Source: JAHQVK01 sp036788295 (GTDB lineage: Bacteria; Myxococcota; Kuafuiibacteriia; Kuafuiibacteriales; Kuafuiibacteriaceae). From it: a stretch of 64,000 bases of DNA. Made by a program: the position numbers and the translations under genes. The stretch is taken from positions 62,001-126,000 of the forward strand of contig DAIQNR010000001.1 in NCBI GenBank assembly GCA_036788295.1, read 5' to 3'. The notes beneath the pieces were generated by a model, which saw only the letters and a program-made list of their open reading frames with translations, was not told the DNA's origin and did no database searches. Position 1 is the stretch's first letter. The number at the start of each line of letters is the position of its first letter. This document shows positions 43,525-52,605 of the stretch, in pieces.

Positions 43525-44808
43525 ATGACCGAAAACAACTACCGGCCCGAAACCCTCGCCCTGCACGCCGGCTACGCCCCGGACCCGACGACCGGCGCCC
43601 GAGCGGTCCCGATCTACCAGACGACGAGCTACGTCTTTCGGGACACCGAGCACGCGGCGAAGCTGTTCGGGCTGCAGGAGTTCGGGAACATCTACACCCG
43701 GATCATGAACCCGACGACCGACGTCTTCGAGAAGCGAATCGCCGCGCTCGAGGGCGGGGTCGCGGCGCTCGCCGTCGCCTCCGGGCAAGCGGCCGAGACC
43801 TTGGCGCTCCTCACCCTCATGCGCAGCGGCGATGAGTTCGTGTCGGCGTCGAACCTATACGGGGGGACCTACAACCTCTTTCACGTCACGCTTCCCCGGC
43901 TCGGCATTCGGGCTCGGTTCGCCGACGCGATCTCCACCGAAGCCATCGCGGCCGCGGTCACCGACAAGACGAAGGCGATCTATCTCGAGAGCCTCGCGAA
44001 CCCCGACCTCACGGTGCCCGACTTCGAAGCGATCGCCAAGATCGCGAAGGCGCATCAGATCCCGCTCATCGTGGACAACACTGCCGCGAGCCCGGCGCTG
44101 ATCCGGCCCATCGAGCACGGCGCCGACATCGTCATCAACTCGGCCACGAAATACATCGGCGGGCACGGTACCGCGATCGGCGGGGTGATCGTGGACGCGG
44201 GGCGCTTCGACTGGAGCAGCGGAAAGTTCCCCGAGTTCACCGACCCGAACCCGGGCTACCACGGGATGAAGCTGTTCGAGACGTTCGGGGCGATCTCGTT
44301 CATCCTGAAGGCCAGGGTGGAGATGCTGAGGGACCTCGGCCCGGCCCTGTCCCCCTTCAACGCCCACGCGTTCATCACCGGGCTCGAGACCCTGCACCTG
44401 CGCATGGCCCGCCACTCGGAGAACGCGCTGAAGATCGCCAAACACCTGCGTGGTCACGAGGCCGTGGAGTGGGTGCTCTATCCAGGCTTCGATGACCATC
44501 GGACCCACGACAACGCTAAGAAATACATGCGTGGCGGGTTCGGGGGCCTCGTCAGCTTCGGGGTCAGGGGCGGCCTCGACGCGGCGCGAAAGGTCGCGGA
44601 CGGCGTGAAGCTGTTTTCGCTGCTCGCCAACATCGGCGACACCCGGTCGCTCATCATTCATCCGGCCAGCACCACCCACCAGCAGCTCGACGAAGCGTCG
44701 CAGCGCTCGGCCGGGGTCACCCCGGAGCTCGTTCGGTTGTCGGTGGGCCTCGAGCACCCCGACGACCTCATCGAAGACCTCGACGCCGCGCTGAAGGCCG
44801 CCACCTGA
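43525..44808 (+). CDS. metY: O-acetylhomoserine aminocarboxypropyltransferase (sulfhydrylase)
   Basis: 427 aa PLP enzyme of the Cys/Met metabolism family. Features: ETLALHAGYAPDPTTGARAVPIYQTTSYVF start, YTRIMNPT, ASGQAAETLAL, IVDNTAASPALIRP and the PLP-lysine segment INSATKYIGGHGTAIGG. Length and the SGKFPEFTDPNPGYHG insert favour MetY over cystathionine gamma-synthase. It makes homocysteine from O-acetylhomoserine and sulfide. metX and the aspartokinase-homoserine dehydrogenase follow, so the route aspartate to homocysteine is grouped. Confidence 0.95.
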   Translation: MTENNYRPETLALHAGYAPDPTTGARAVPIYQTTSYVFRDTEHAAKLFGLQEFGNIYTRIMNPTTDVFEKRIAALEGGVAALAVASGQAAETLALLTLMRSGDEFVSASNLYGGTYNLFHVTLPRLGIRARFADAISTEAIAAAVTDKTKAIYLESLANPDLTVPDFEAIAKIAKAHQIPLIVDNTAASPALIRPIEHGADIVINSATKYIGGHGTAIGGVIVDAGRFDWSSGKFPEFTDPNPGYHGMKLFETFGAISFILKARVEMLRDLGPALSPFNAHAFITGLETLHLRMARHSENALKIAKHLRGHEAVEWVLYPGFDDHRTHDNAKKYMRGGFGGLVSFGVRGGLDAARKVADGVKLFSLLANIGDTRSLIIHPASTTHQQLDEASQRSAGVTPELVRLSVGLEHPDDLIEDLDAALKAAT

Positions 44809-44848
44809 GCTTTACCAGCCGCGCCGGCTGGTGTGCCCTGTGCTCGCG

Positions 44849-46054
44849 ATGCGCCCCCGCTGCTTCGACCTCGCCCTGCCGCCGTTCGTGCTCGAGGGCG
44901 GGGCGGCTCTGCCTCGGCTGTCGCTGTCGGGGTGGTGGTGGGGCCGGTCCGAAGACCTCGGGCCGCTGCAGCGACGGGCCCGCTGCTTCGACCCGCCGAC
45001 CGCCCTCGAGGTCCGAGCCGACCCTCCGCCGCCGCCTTCACAGGGGCCCGGGCTCGACCCCGGCGTCCCCACCGTCCTTCTCGTGCACGCGCTGACCGGA
45101 GACAGCCGAGCCGGCGGCGACGGGGGCTGGTGGGGCCCCATCATCGGGCCCGGCCGTGCCCTCGACCCGCAACGGGCGCGGCTGCTGTGCTTCAACAACC
45201 TCGGCGGCTGCTACGGGAGCTTCGGCGCCGCCCATCCGGACTGGCCGTGGCGGCCCGCCCCGTCCGTGGGCGAGGCCCGGCGCCGCCCCGGGCTGTGCCT
45301 TCCCGCCCCGGTCAGCACCTACGACCAGGCCCGCGCGATCCTCCGCGCGCTCGACGCACTCGGCATCGGCGAGGTCCAAGCGGCGATCGGCGGGTCGCTC
45401 GGGGGCATGATCGTGCTCGCGCTCGGCGCGCTCGACCCGAAGCGATTCCGGCAGCTCGTCCCGGTGGCCGCCACCGCGGCCGCCTCCCCGTGGGTCATCG
45501 GGCTGAACCACGTCGCCCGGCAAGCGATCCTGCTCGACCCGGAGTGGCCCACCGCTCCGCGGGGCCTCTCGGTGGCCCGGCAGATCGCACAGATGACCTA
45601 CCGGGCCGAGCCCGGGCTCGAGCAGAGGCAGGGCCGGCGCGTCTTCGACGACGGACCCTGGGATCCTGGGCGCCCCTACGCCCAGCAGACCTACCTCGAG
45701 CACCAGGGCGACAAGCTCGTCGCCCGCTTTCACGCCCCGAGCTACCTGGTGCAGCTCGACGCGATGGACCACCACGACCTCCGTCGCCCGCCCCCGCCCC
45801 CGACGAGCGACGACCGCTATCCGGGCTGGACCGCCTGGACCGGACCGGGCCGCCTCGACAGCGCGGTCGATGCGATCGGGATCGACACCGACCGCCTGTT
45901 TTCGCCCGGTTCGCTCGAGGCGGTGGCCACCGAGGCCGGGGGCCGCTACCACGAGCTCAGCTCGCTGCACGGTCACGACGCCTTCCTCATCGAGTGGACC
46001 CAGCTCGACCGGCTGCTGCGGCGCATCGGCGCCCCCTTCGAAGGTTTCTCATGA
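44849..46054 (+). CDS. metX: Homoserine O-acetyltransferase
   Basis: 401 aa alpha/beta-hydrolase of the MetX family. VHALTGDSRAGG is the family oxyanion region, AAIGGSLGGMIVLAL contains the nucleophile Ser, and LHGHDAFLIEW the catalytic His. It acetylates homoserine to feed MetY. ATG 44849 is chosen; an in-frame GTG at 44831 would add six residues. A proline-rich loop (about 60-75) is longer than usual. Its stop overlaps the next gene's ATG (ATGA). Confidence 0.9.
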   Translation: MRPRCFDLALPPFVLEGGAALPRLSLSGWWWGRSEDLGPLQRRARCFDPPTALEVRADPPPPPSQGPGLDPGVPTVLLVHALTGDSRAGGDGGWWGPIIGPGRALDPQRARLLCFNNLGGCYGSFGAAHPDWPWRPAPSVGEARRRPGLCLPAPVSTYDQARAILRALDALGIGEVQAAIGGSLGGMIVLALGALDPKRFRQLVPVAATAAASPWVIGLNHVARQAILLDPEWPTAPRGLSVARQIAQMTYRAEPGLEQRQGRRVFDDGPWDPGRPYAQQTYLEHQGDKLVARFHAPSYLVQLDAMDHHDLRRPPPPPTSDDRYPGWTAWTGPGRLDSAVDAIGIDTDRLFSPGSLEAVATEAGGRYHELSSLHGHDAFLIEWTQLDRLLRRIGAPFEGFS

Positions 46055-48549
46055 ACAGCTCCGACCTCTATGTCCTGAAGTTCGGCGGTTCGACGCTCGG
46101 CCGGCCCTCATCCGCGAGAGAGGCGCTCTCGAGAATCGCCCACCAAGCCGCCGAAGGCCCGGTGGTGGTCGTGGTCTCCGCGCTGGGCGACACCACCGAC
46201 CGGCTGATCGAAGCCGCGGAGCGGGCCGCCCGCGGAGAGCGGGCAGCGGCGGCGGCCGAGACGGAGGCCATCGCCGCGCTCGCCGAGGCGATCGCGAAGG
46301 TGGACGGGGCCCCCGCCGTCGACCGGGCCACCATCGACGGCTTTCTCGCCCCGCTGTCCGCCCTGCTCGAAGGGGTGCATTTGGTCCGCGAGTGCACGCC
46401 GCGGACCCGCGACGTCATCCTCGGCTTCGGAGAGCGGCTCTCGGCGACCGTAGTGGCCGCGCTGCTGTGTCGGCGCAACCTCGCGAGCGCCCCGGTCGAT
46501 GCCCGCCACATGGTCCTGAGCGACGACCGATTCGGCGACGCCAGGGTGGCCGTCCCCGCGACCTTGGCCCGGATCCGCGAGGCATCCGGCGCCTGGCCCA
46601 CCGTCCCGGTGGTCACCGGCTTTCTCGCCCGGACCTCGAACGGGGAGGACACCACGCTCGGGCGCAACGGCTCCGACTACACCGCCGCGCTCGTCGCCCA
46701 GGCCCTCGCCGCCCGGGAGGTCCAGATCTGGACCGACGTGAGCGGGGTGCTCACCGCCGACCCGGCGGTGGTGGAGGACGCCAGGCCGATCGCGCAGCTG
46801 TCCTACATGGAGGCGATCGAGCTCGCCCGGTTCGGGGCCCGGCTGTTTCACCCTCGGACCATGGTCCCGCTCATCGAGGCCGGGGTCCCTCTTCGCATCC
46901 GCCACATGCTCGAGCCCGACGCCCCGGGGACGCTCGTGGACGACACCGGCGCCGACGACGAGACCCGAGCGACGTCGCTCGCTTCCCTCGAGGCGCAGGC
47001 GCTCCTGCACATCGAGGCTCGGGGTCCGGAGCTGGCGCAGGGCCTCGCTCCCCGGTTCTTCGAGGTCCTCGACGGCCTCGGGACCCCGGTGTGGCTCGGG
47101 ACCTTGTCCGCGTTCGGGACGTCGATCTCGGCGGTGATCCCGGACCCCCAAGCGGAGGCGGCGGTGGCCGCGCTCGAGCGCGCGTTTCGGGGCGAGCTGT
47201 CCGACGGGACGCTCGACCGCATCCACCTGCGCCGCGACGTCTCGCTCGTGACCCTGGTCGCCGAGGCGATGGGTAGGACCCCAGGCGTCCTCGGAAAGCT
47301 GACCCGGGCGCTCGGGAGCATCGGCGTCAACGTGCTCGCCATGGGCCAGAGCGCCTCGGAGCGCTCGATCTCGTGCGTGGTGGCGGCCGAGGACACCGTC
47401 CCCGCGGTCCAGACGGTGCACGCCGCCTTTCACTGGTCCCACCAGGAGGTGGACGTGTTCCTGCTCGGGACCGGCACCGTCGGCCGCCAGCTGCTCGAGC
47501 AGGTCGCGCAGCAGCATGCGTGGCTGAAGCGGACTCACGACGTCGCGGTGCGGGTGGTCGGGGTCGCCAACAGTCAGCGCTACCTGTACGAAAGGTCAGG
47601 CATCGATCCCACCACCGCCAGGGAGCGGCTCGCCGCGGCGCCGGTGGCGCCGAGGGGAGCGTTCGGCCCGGTGCCGGCGTCGGCGTTGAACGAGCTCGGT
47701 CGGCACGCGCTGCCGGTGCTGGTGGACTGCACCGCAGAGTCGGGGATGGAGGCGATGTACACCGCGGCCTTCGCCGCCGGCGTGCACGTCGTCGCCGCCA
47801 ACAAGAAGCCGCTGACCCTCCCCACCCCCGGCTACCACGCGCTGCTCGCCGAAGCCCGGAGGCGCCACCGGAGCTACCGCTACGAGACCACTGTGGGGGC
47901 GAGCCTCCCGGTCATCGAGACCCTGCGGGACCTCGTCCGGACGGGCGACGAGGTGAGGCTCGTGGAGGGATCGTTCTCGGGCACGCTCGGCTACATCACC
48001 GACGAGCTGTCCAAAGGCGGCGCGCTCGACGAGATCGTCCGTCGAGCGCAGGCCCAGGGGTTCACGGAGCCGAACCCACAGGACGACCTGTCCGGTCTGG
48101 ACGCCGCCCGAAAGGCGCTCATCCTCGCTCGCGAAATGGGCCTCGAGCTCGACCTGTCCGACGTGGCGCTCACCCCGCTCGTGCCGAGCGCGCTGCTCGC
48201 CGAGCCAGAGCTCGACCGGTTCTACGACGGGCTCGCCCGGTACGCCCCGACGCTCCAGAGCCAGGTGGAAGCGGCGCGGGGCGAAGGGCGGGTCCTTCGC
48301 TACCTCGCCCGCATCGATCCCGGCGCCCCCGAGCGCGGCGAACCGGTGATGCGGGTGGGCCCGGTGACCGTCGGGCCCCGCGACCCGGCCGCCCACCTCC
48401 AACACGCCGAGTCCTTCGTGGCCTTTCACACCCTCCGCTACCGAGACTTCCCGCTCGTCGTGCAAGGGGCGGGGGCGGGAGGCGCGGTCACCGCGGCCGG
48501 GGTGCTCGCCGACGTCCTCCGGGTGGCCGGGAGCCTCCGAGATCCCTGA
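46051..48549 (+). CDS. thrA: Bifunctional aspartate kinase / homoserine dehydrogenase
   Basis: 832 aa, typical of ThrA/MetL fusions. The aspartokinase half has LKFGGSTLG at the start and GRNGSDYTAALVAQAL. A central ACT-type regulatory region follows (about 310-460; DVSLVTLVAEAMGRTPGVLGKL). The homoserine dehydrogenase half starts VDVFLLGTGTVGRQLLEQ and contains VAANKKPLTLP and GTLGYITDEL. It supplies homoserine for MetX. Feedback control via the ACT region by threonine or methionine is likely but unknown. ATGA overlap with metX. Confidence 0.94.
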   Translation: MNSSDLYVLKFGGSTLGRPSSAREALSRIAHQAAEGPVVVVVSALGDTTDRLIEAAERAARGERAAAAAETEAIAALAEAIAKVDGAPAVDRATIDGFLAPLSALLEGVHLVRECTPRTRDVILGFGERLSATVVAALLCRRNLASAPVDARHMVLSDDRFGDARVAVPATLARIREASGAWPTVPVVTGFLARTSNGEDTTLGRNGSDYTAALVAQALAAREVQIWTDVSGVLTADPAVVEDARPIAQLSYMEAIELARFGARLFHPRTMVPLIEAGVPLRIRHMLEPDAPGTLVDDTGADDETRATSLASLEAQALLHIEARGPELAQGLAPRFFEVLDGLGTPVWLGTLSAFGTSISAVIPDPQAEAAVAALERAFRGELSDGTLDRIHLRRDVSLVTLVAEAMGRTPGVLGKLTRALGSIGVNVLAMGQSASERSISCVVAAEDTVPAVQTVHAAFHWSHQEVDVFLLGTGTVGRQLLEQVAQQHAWLKRTHDVAVRVVGVANSQRYLYERSGIDPTTARERLAAAPVAPRGAFGPVPASALNELGRHALPVLVDCTAESGMEAMYTAAFAAGVHVVAANKKPLTLPTPGYHALLAEARRRHRSYRYETTVGASLPVIETLRDLVRTGDEVRLVEGSFSGTLGYITDELSKGGALDEIVRRAQAQGFTEPNPQDDLSGLDAARKALILAREMGLELDLSDVALTPLVPSALLAEPELDRFYDGLARYAPTLQSQVEAARGEGRVLRYLARIDPGAPERGEPVMRVGPVTVGPRDPAAHLQHAESFVAFHTLRYRDFPLVVQGAGAGGAVTAAGVLADVLRVAGSLRDP

Positions 48550-48552
48550 TCG

Positions 48553-49416
48553 ATGTCCGCCCGGGCGCTGGTCCGGCTGAACCTCGCGATCAGCCTCCTC
48601 CTCGTCGTTCCGCTCGGGGCGAGCAGCGTCACGAGCGGCTCGCAGCTCGCCTTCGCGCAGGCGGCGGACGCCCTGACCGACGCCTTCGTCACAGTGGCCC
48701 TCCTGCTCGCCATCCGGGTGGCCTCGACGCCGCCCGACGACAGGCACCCGTTCGGGCACCACGGCGCCGAGCCCCTCGCCGCGCTGCTCGCGGCCGCCGC
48801 CGCGGCCGTCCTCTCCGTCGAGGTCATGAAGAGCGCTTGGTCGGCGCTCGACGGGGAGGCGGCGACCGTCGGCCCCGAGCTCGGCGCGCTGTTCGGGCTC
48901 CGAATGGCGCTCCGCGGCGCGGTCGTCGCGCTCGCCGCCCGGGCCCGGCGCGCGGGTCGGACCCCGGCGCTCGATGCCCTGTTCGTGGACGCCCGAAACG
49001 ACGTGGCGGTCGCCGCGGTCGCGGTCGCGGGCTGGGCGGTGGCCACCCAAGGTTGGCCCCGGGTGGATGCGTGGCTCGCCCTCCCCCTCGGGCTGTGGAT
49101 CGGACTGTCGGGCCTCCTCCTCGCCAGGGAGAACGTCGCGCTGCTCATGGGGGAGGCGCCGAGCCCGGAGCGACGCGGGTCTTTCGAACGCTTGGCCGCG
49201 GCCGCCAGTGGAGGCGTGGTGCTCGGAGTCCGTGCCCGGTCCGAGGGGAGCTTGGCCTTCGTCGACGTCGAAATCGGCCTGCCCCCGGAGACACCGCTCG
49301 CGGAGGCCCACCGCGTCGCCACCGGGGTGCGGGAGGCACTCGAGCGCGACCCCACGGTCGCCGAGGCGATCGTTCGACCCCGCCCGTGGATGGCGGCGCC
49401 CCAAAATGGGGGCTGA
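48553..49416 (+). CDS. Cation diffusion facilitator (CDF) transporter
   Basis: 287 aa. The CDF core is QAADALTDAFVTVALLLAIRVASTPPDDRHPFGHHGAEPLAALL in two parts: the QAADALTDA metal-site helix and the HPFGHHGAEPLA segment. DARNDVAVAAVAV provides the second metal-site Asp pair. Five to six membrane helices are visible, with a short cytoplasmic C-terminal domain. Such proteins export divalent metals (Zn, Fe, Mn). It starts 3 bp after thrA, so co-transcription is likely. The last 33 codons recur as a remnant at 50655-50776. Confidence 0.85.
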   Translation: MSARALVRLNLAISLLLVVPLGASSVTSGSQLAFAQAADALTDAFVTVALLLAIRVASTPPDDRHPFGHHGAEPLAALLAAAAAAVLSVEVMKSAWSALDGEAATVGPELGALFGLRMALRGAVVALAARARRAGRTPALDALFVDARNDVAVAAVAVAGWAVATQGWPRVDAWLALPLGLWIGLSGLLLARENVALLMGEAPSPERRGSFERLAAAASGGVVLGVRARSEGSLAFVDVEIGLPPETPLAEAHRVATGVREALERDPTVAEAIVRPRPWMAAPQNGG

Positions 49417-49518
49417 GACCCCTCCATCCGCGCCCGGCCGACCGGTGTGAGCCGCCAGGTGTCGGATGATCTCGAAGCGGTTTTGTTGGAAGCTGCTCCC
49501 CGCCAACGGAGGGCCTTC

Positions 49519-50547
49519 ATGCACCGCTGTTTTGCTTTCGCGACTGCCTGTCTCGCCGCTTTCGGTGTCCTCGCTTGTGACACCGCTGTCGACGATTCGC
49601 CCCCTGATGATATGGCGGCTCTCGCCGACCACGGGGCCCGACCGGACGCGGCCGGACCGGAAGACGCGGGCGCCGCGGAGGATGCGGGCCTCCCGGAGGA
49701 TGCGGGCATCCCGGAGGATGCGGGCCCCAGAGAGGATGGGGCGGTCGAAAGGGACACGGGCGGGTCAGCGGACGGAGGCGGCAGCCCCGACGCAGGGACG
49801 GCGCTCGACGTCGGAATCTCGGCCGCGATCCTAGGGCGGTATGTGGACATCCCGCCCGGGACCTTCGTGATGGGTTCGCCGAGGAGCGAAGCGGGCCGCT
49901 CCATGGACGAAGAGCAGTGGACGGTGACTTTGTCCAAAGGGTTCTGGATCAAGCAGACCGAGGTCACGCGAAGGGAATGGCGCGCGGTCATGGGCTTCGA
50001 ACCGCCCGATCCTTCGAACTGTGGGGACGACTGCCCGGTGGAGGGGGTCCCCTGGTACGACGCGACGGAGTACATGAACGTGCTCTCCTCGGCGGCAGGG
50101 CTGTTTCCGTGCTACACCGACGGCCCCCGCGGCCGCACATTCTTCTTCACCGTGTGCGACGGGTTTCGCCTTCCGACGGAAGCGGAGTGGGAGTACGCCG
50201 CGAGGGCGGGGACGACAGATGCGGTCTACGGGGACCTGGACGCCATCGCGTGGTGGTCGGGCAACGCCACCCAGCGCACCTACCCGGTCGCGCAGCGACA
50301 ACCCAACCCATGGGGGCTGTACGATATGATCGGGAACGTCGAGGAGTGGACGAACGACATCTACGGCGAGTACCCCACGACCCCTCGAACGGACCCATTT
50401 GGACCGAGGCATACGACTCTCGGCGAACATCGGTCCTTCCGCGGCTGCAGCTGGAACAGCGGTGAGAACCAGTGCAGGGCGGCCGCGCGTCGAAGCGCTC
50501 TGTTCTCCCCAAACGTCGGACTTCGACCGGTCAAGCCGCGTGATTGA
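49519..50547 (+). CDS. FGE-sulfatase fold (SUMF1-like) lipoprotein
   Basis: 342 aa. Lipoprotein signal MHRCFAFATACLAAFGVLAC with a clean lipobox. A low-complexity Asp/Ala/Gly linker with 18-bp repeats spans about 25-100. The formylglycine-generating-enzyme fold follows: IPPGTFVMGSP, GFWIKQTEVTRREWRAVMG, VEGVPWYDATEYMNVLS, FRLPTEAEWEYAARAGT, NPWGLYDMIGNVEEWTND and FRGCSW. The active-site Cys pair of true FGE near the C-terminus is not evident (single FRGCSWN Cys), so it is probably a binding-type member rather than a sulfatase activator. ATG 49519 sits behind GGAGGG. The flanking CDF-tail repeats suggest insertion or rearrangement. Confidence 0.85.
   Translation: MHRCFAFATACLAAFGVLACDTAVDDSPPDDMAALADHGARPDAAGPEDAGAAEDAGLPEDAGIPEDAGPREDGAVERDTGGSADGGGSPDAGTALDVGISAAILGRYVDIPPGTFVMGSPRSEAGRSMDEEQWTVTLSKGFWIKQTEVTRREWRAVMGFEPPDPSNCGDDCPVEGVPWYDATEYMNVLSSAAGLFPCYTDGPRGRTFFFTVCDGFRLPTEAEWEYAARAGTTDAVYGDLDAIAWWSGNATQRTYPVAQRQPNPWGLYDMIGNVEEWTNDIYGEYPTTPRTDPFGPRHTTLGEHRSFRGCSWNSGENQCRAAARRSALFSPNVGLRPVKPRD
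49660..49740 (+). repeat. 18-bp in-frame repeats in the lipoprotein linker
   Basis: Units of 18 bp start at 49660, 49678, 49696 and 49714, with a partial fifth unit. They encode EDAGAA, EDAGLP, EDAGIP and EDAGPR. This extends the acidic spacer between the lipid anchor and the FGE-like domain. Confidence 0.85.
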
Positions 50548-50829
50548 CATCCGGTGGAACCGGTGCTCGCAGCGAGGCTCGAACGACGGCAGTTCAGGCC
50601 GAGCCTCCGGCGAGCCCGATGAATTCCCGATGGACCCAGGGCGAGCCGGCGTTGGCCACCGGGGTGTGTGTGAGCGGAACGAGCGCGACCCAGCGGTCGC
50701 CGAGGCGATCGTACGCCCCCGACCCTGGGCCTCGAGCCCCCGGCCCTGGGCCTCGAGCCCCCAGCACGGGGGTTGAAGGCCCCCGAAACCCCGTCGCCAT
50801 CGGTCATCTGACCAGGTGCGGCGGCTGTC
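50548..50829. other. 282-bp intergenic region holding a CDF-tail remnant
   Basis: Between the FGE-like lipoprotein and the DUF1592 gene. The right half (50655-50776) resembles the 3' end of the CDF gene; the left half shows only faint similarity to upstream CDF sequence. No other gene or terminator was seen. The promoter for the DUF1592/DUF1552 pair should lie at its right end. Confidence 0.5.
50655..50776 (+). pseudogene. Remnant duplicate of the CDF transporter 3' end
   Basis: Aligns with 49318-49416, the end of the CDF gene. Over the 50 bases from the shared CGAGCGCGAC (49340 and 50680), 43 are identical. The reading frame gives ERDPAVAEAIVRPRPW against ERDPTVAEAIVRPRPW and ends PQHGG-stop against PQNGG-stop. 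A 2-base difference upstream of the block shifts the frame, and the copy carries an extra duplicated 18-21-bp unit (RPWASSP twice). There is no start or membrane region, so it is non-functional. It could instead be a mobile intergenic repeat shared by both sites. Confidence 0.75.
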
Positions 50830-52605
50830 ATGGTTCGTGCTAGGTGGGCCGAGATGTCTCGATGGCTCAGCCCGGCCCTCGCCGCGACGATCGCTACCGG
50901 CTGCACCGGGAACGTGATGACCGCAGAGCCGTCCCCGCGGGCGGACTCGCCCAATCCGCAACTCGGGGAGCCGGCCCGACCCGGGGACCCTACCCGGCCG
51001 GTCGACCCGACCAGGCCGGTCGACCCGAACCAGCCCACGGACCCCTCCGCGCCGATCCCGCCGGTGGTGCCCGGTCCGGCGGTGCGGGTGGCCCGCCTCA
51101 CCCACGCTCAGTGGTCGGCGACCGTGCGGGATCTGTTCGACCTGCCGCCGAGCACCCCGAATTGGGCGGAGAACTTTCGCCTGGATCCGAACCAAGGCGG
51201 GTTCTTGTTCGGAAACCAGGCCGAATCGCTGGAGGTCGACGAGTCGCTGCACGACGCGTACGCCTCCGCCGCAGCCCAGGTCGCCAACTACCTGACCGAG
51301 GGTGATCTCTCGAGGCTCGGTCGGTGGCTGCCGACGAGCGGGGCCGACGATGCCCGCGCCCGCGGCCTCATCGAAGCGCTCGGTCCTCGGGCCCACCGCC
51401 GCCCGCTCGGACCCGAGGACGTGGACGCCTACTTCGACGTCTACCGGGTGGGCGCGGCCAACCCGGCCGGCGCGTCGCCTTTCGTCGGCGGGATCCGATT
51501 GGTGCTCGAAGCGATGCTCCGGTCGCCGCTCTTCTTGTACCGGACCGAGCTGTCCGAAGACCTCAGCGACGGGACCATCCCCCTCGATGACTTCGAGCTC
51601 GCCTCCCGCCTCTCCTACATGCTGTGGGACTCTCTGCCCGACGACGAGCTGTTTCAGCTCGCGGAGGCCGGACAGCTGCGCGAACCGGCGGTGTGGACCG
51701 CTCAGGTCAGGCGCGCGATAGAAGACCCTCGCTCGCTGACCACCGTGGAGCGCTTTCACTCGTTGCTCCTCGACTTTGGCCGGTACCAGCAGATCGCCCC
51801 GTCGAGGACCGACTTCCCCGGGGCCCCGGCCGATCTCGCCCGCCTCGCTCTCGAGGAGTCGACGCGGGTGGTGCGCGACGCGTTCTCCTCCGGAGCGGGC
51901 TGGCGAGACCTGATGACCACGACCGAAACCTGGCTCAACGAGGACCTGGCGCGCCTGTACGGGATCGAGGGCGTCTCCGGGTCCGAATTCCGCAAGGTGT
52001 CGCTCCCGTCCGGGGAGCGCCGCGGGGTGTTCACCCAAATCGGTTGGCTCGCGTCGCACTCGACGTCCCTTCAGCCTGACCCGATCCACCGGGGCGTCTA
52101 CTTGACGGAGAAGATCGCCTGCAACGCGCTCGCCGCGCCCCCGTCGATGCTCCCGCCGCTGCCCGCTCCGGAGGGTCGTACCAACCGCCAGGTCGTCGCG
52201 GACCACACCGAGCGCGTCGACCAGTGCGCGAGCTGCCACTCGACGCTCATCAACCCCTTCGGCTTCGCCTTCGAAAACTACGACGCTGTGGGTTCATTGA
52301 GGACGATGGACAACTCCTTGCCGGTCGAGACCCACGCCGAGCCCTTGGTGGGAGGAGAGCGGGTCGCCGTCTCCGGCGCAATTGAGCTTGCAGAGTTGCT
52401 GGCCGAGAGCGACGCCGTCCACCGGTGCTACGCCAAGCACTGGACCGAGTTTGCGTTCGGCCGACGGTTTCGACCCCGAAGCGATGGGCCTCTCGTCCAG
52501 ACGCTCGGCCAGCAGTCCCGGGGCGGCGCGTCCATTGGCGATGTCGTGGCATCCTTGCTCACGAGCCGGGCCTTCACCCATCGCAGCGCGGAGGAGCTCC
52601 CATGA
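50830..52605 (+). CDS. DUF1592/DUF1588/DUF1585-type secreted protein with CxxCH haem motif
   Basis: 591 aa. A lipoprotein-like signal ends ATIATGC (starts ATG 50830 or 50854 both possible). A Pro/Asp-rich linker with 15-bp repeats (TRPVDP) leads into the planctomycete/myxobacterial modules: RLTHAQWSATVRDLFDLP (DUF1587-like), MLRSPLFLYRTEL and ELASRLSYMLWDSLPDDEL (DUF1592), LQPDPIHRGVYLTEKIACNALAAPP (DUF1588), and DHTERVDQCASCHSTLINPFGFAFENYD (CxxCH haem-like motif) before DUF1585. It is always found next to DUF1552 proteins; function is undetermined. Its stop overlaps the DUF1552 start by ATGA. Confidence 0.9.
   Translation: MVRARWAEMSRWLSPALAATIATGCTGNVMTAEPSPRADSPNPQLGEPARPGDPTRPVDPTRPVDPNQPTDPSAPIPPVVPGPAVRVARLTHAQWSATVRDLFDLPPSTPNWAENFRLDPNQGGFLFGNQAESLEVDESLHDAYASAAAQVANYLTEGDLSRLGRWLPTSGADDARARGLIEALGPRAHRRPLGPEDVDAYFDVYRVGAANPAGASPFVGGIRLVLEAMLRSPLFLYRTELSEDLSDGTIPLDDFELASRLSYMLWDSLPDDELFQLAEAGQLREPAVWTAQVRRAIEDPRSLTTVERFHSLLLDFGRYQQIAPSRTDFPGAPADLARLALEESTRVVRDAFSSGAGWRDLMTTTETWLNEDLARLYGIEGVSGSEFRKVSLPSGERRGVFTQIGWLASHSTSLQPDPIHRGVYLTEKIACNALAAPPSMLPPLPAPEGRTNRQVVADHTERVDQCASCHSTLINPFGFAFENYDAVGSLRTMDNSLPVETHAEPLVGGERVAVSGAIELAELLAESDAVHRCYAKHWTEFAFGRRFRPRSDGPLVQTLGQQSRGGASIGDVVASLLTSRAFTHRSAEELP

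Noticed and set aside
47596..49632. 678-codon minus-strand frame opposite thrA and the CDF gene
   Set aside because: Shadow frame of two certain genes; composition is atypical for a protein and no motif was found.
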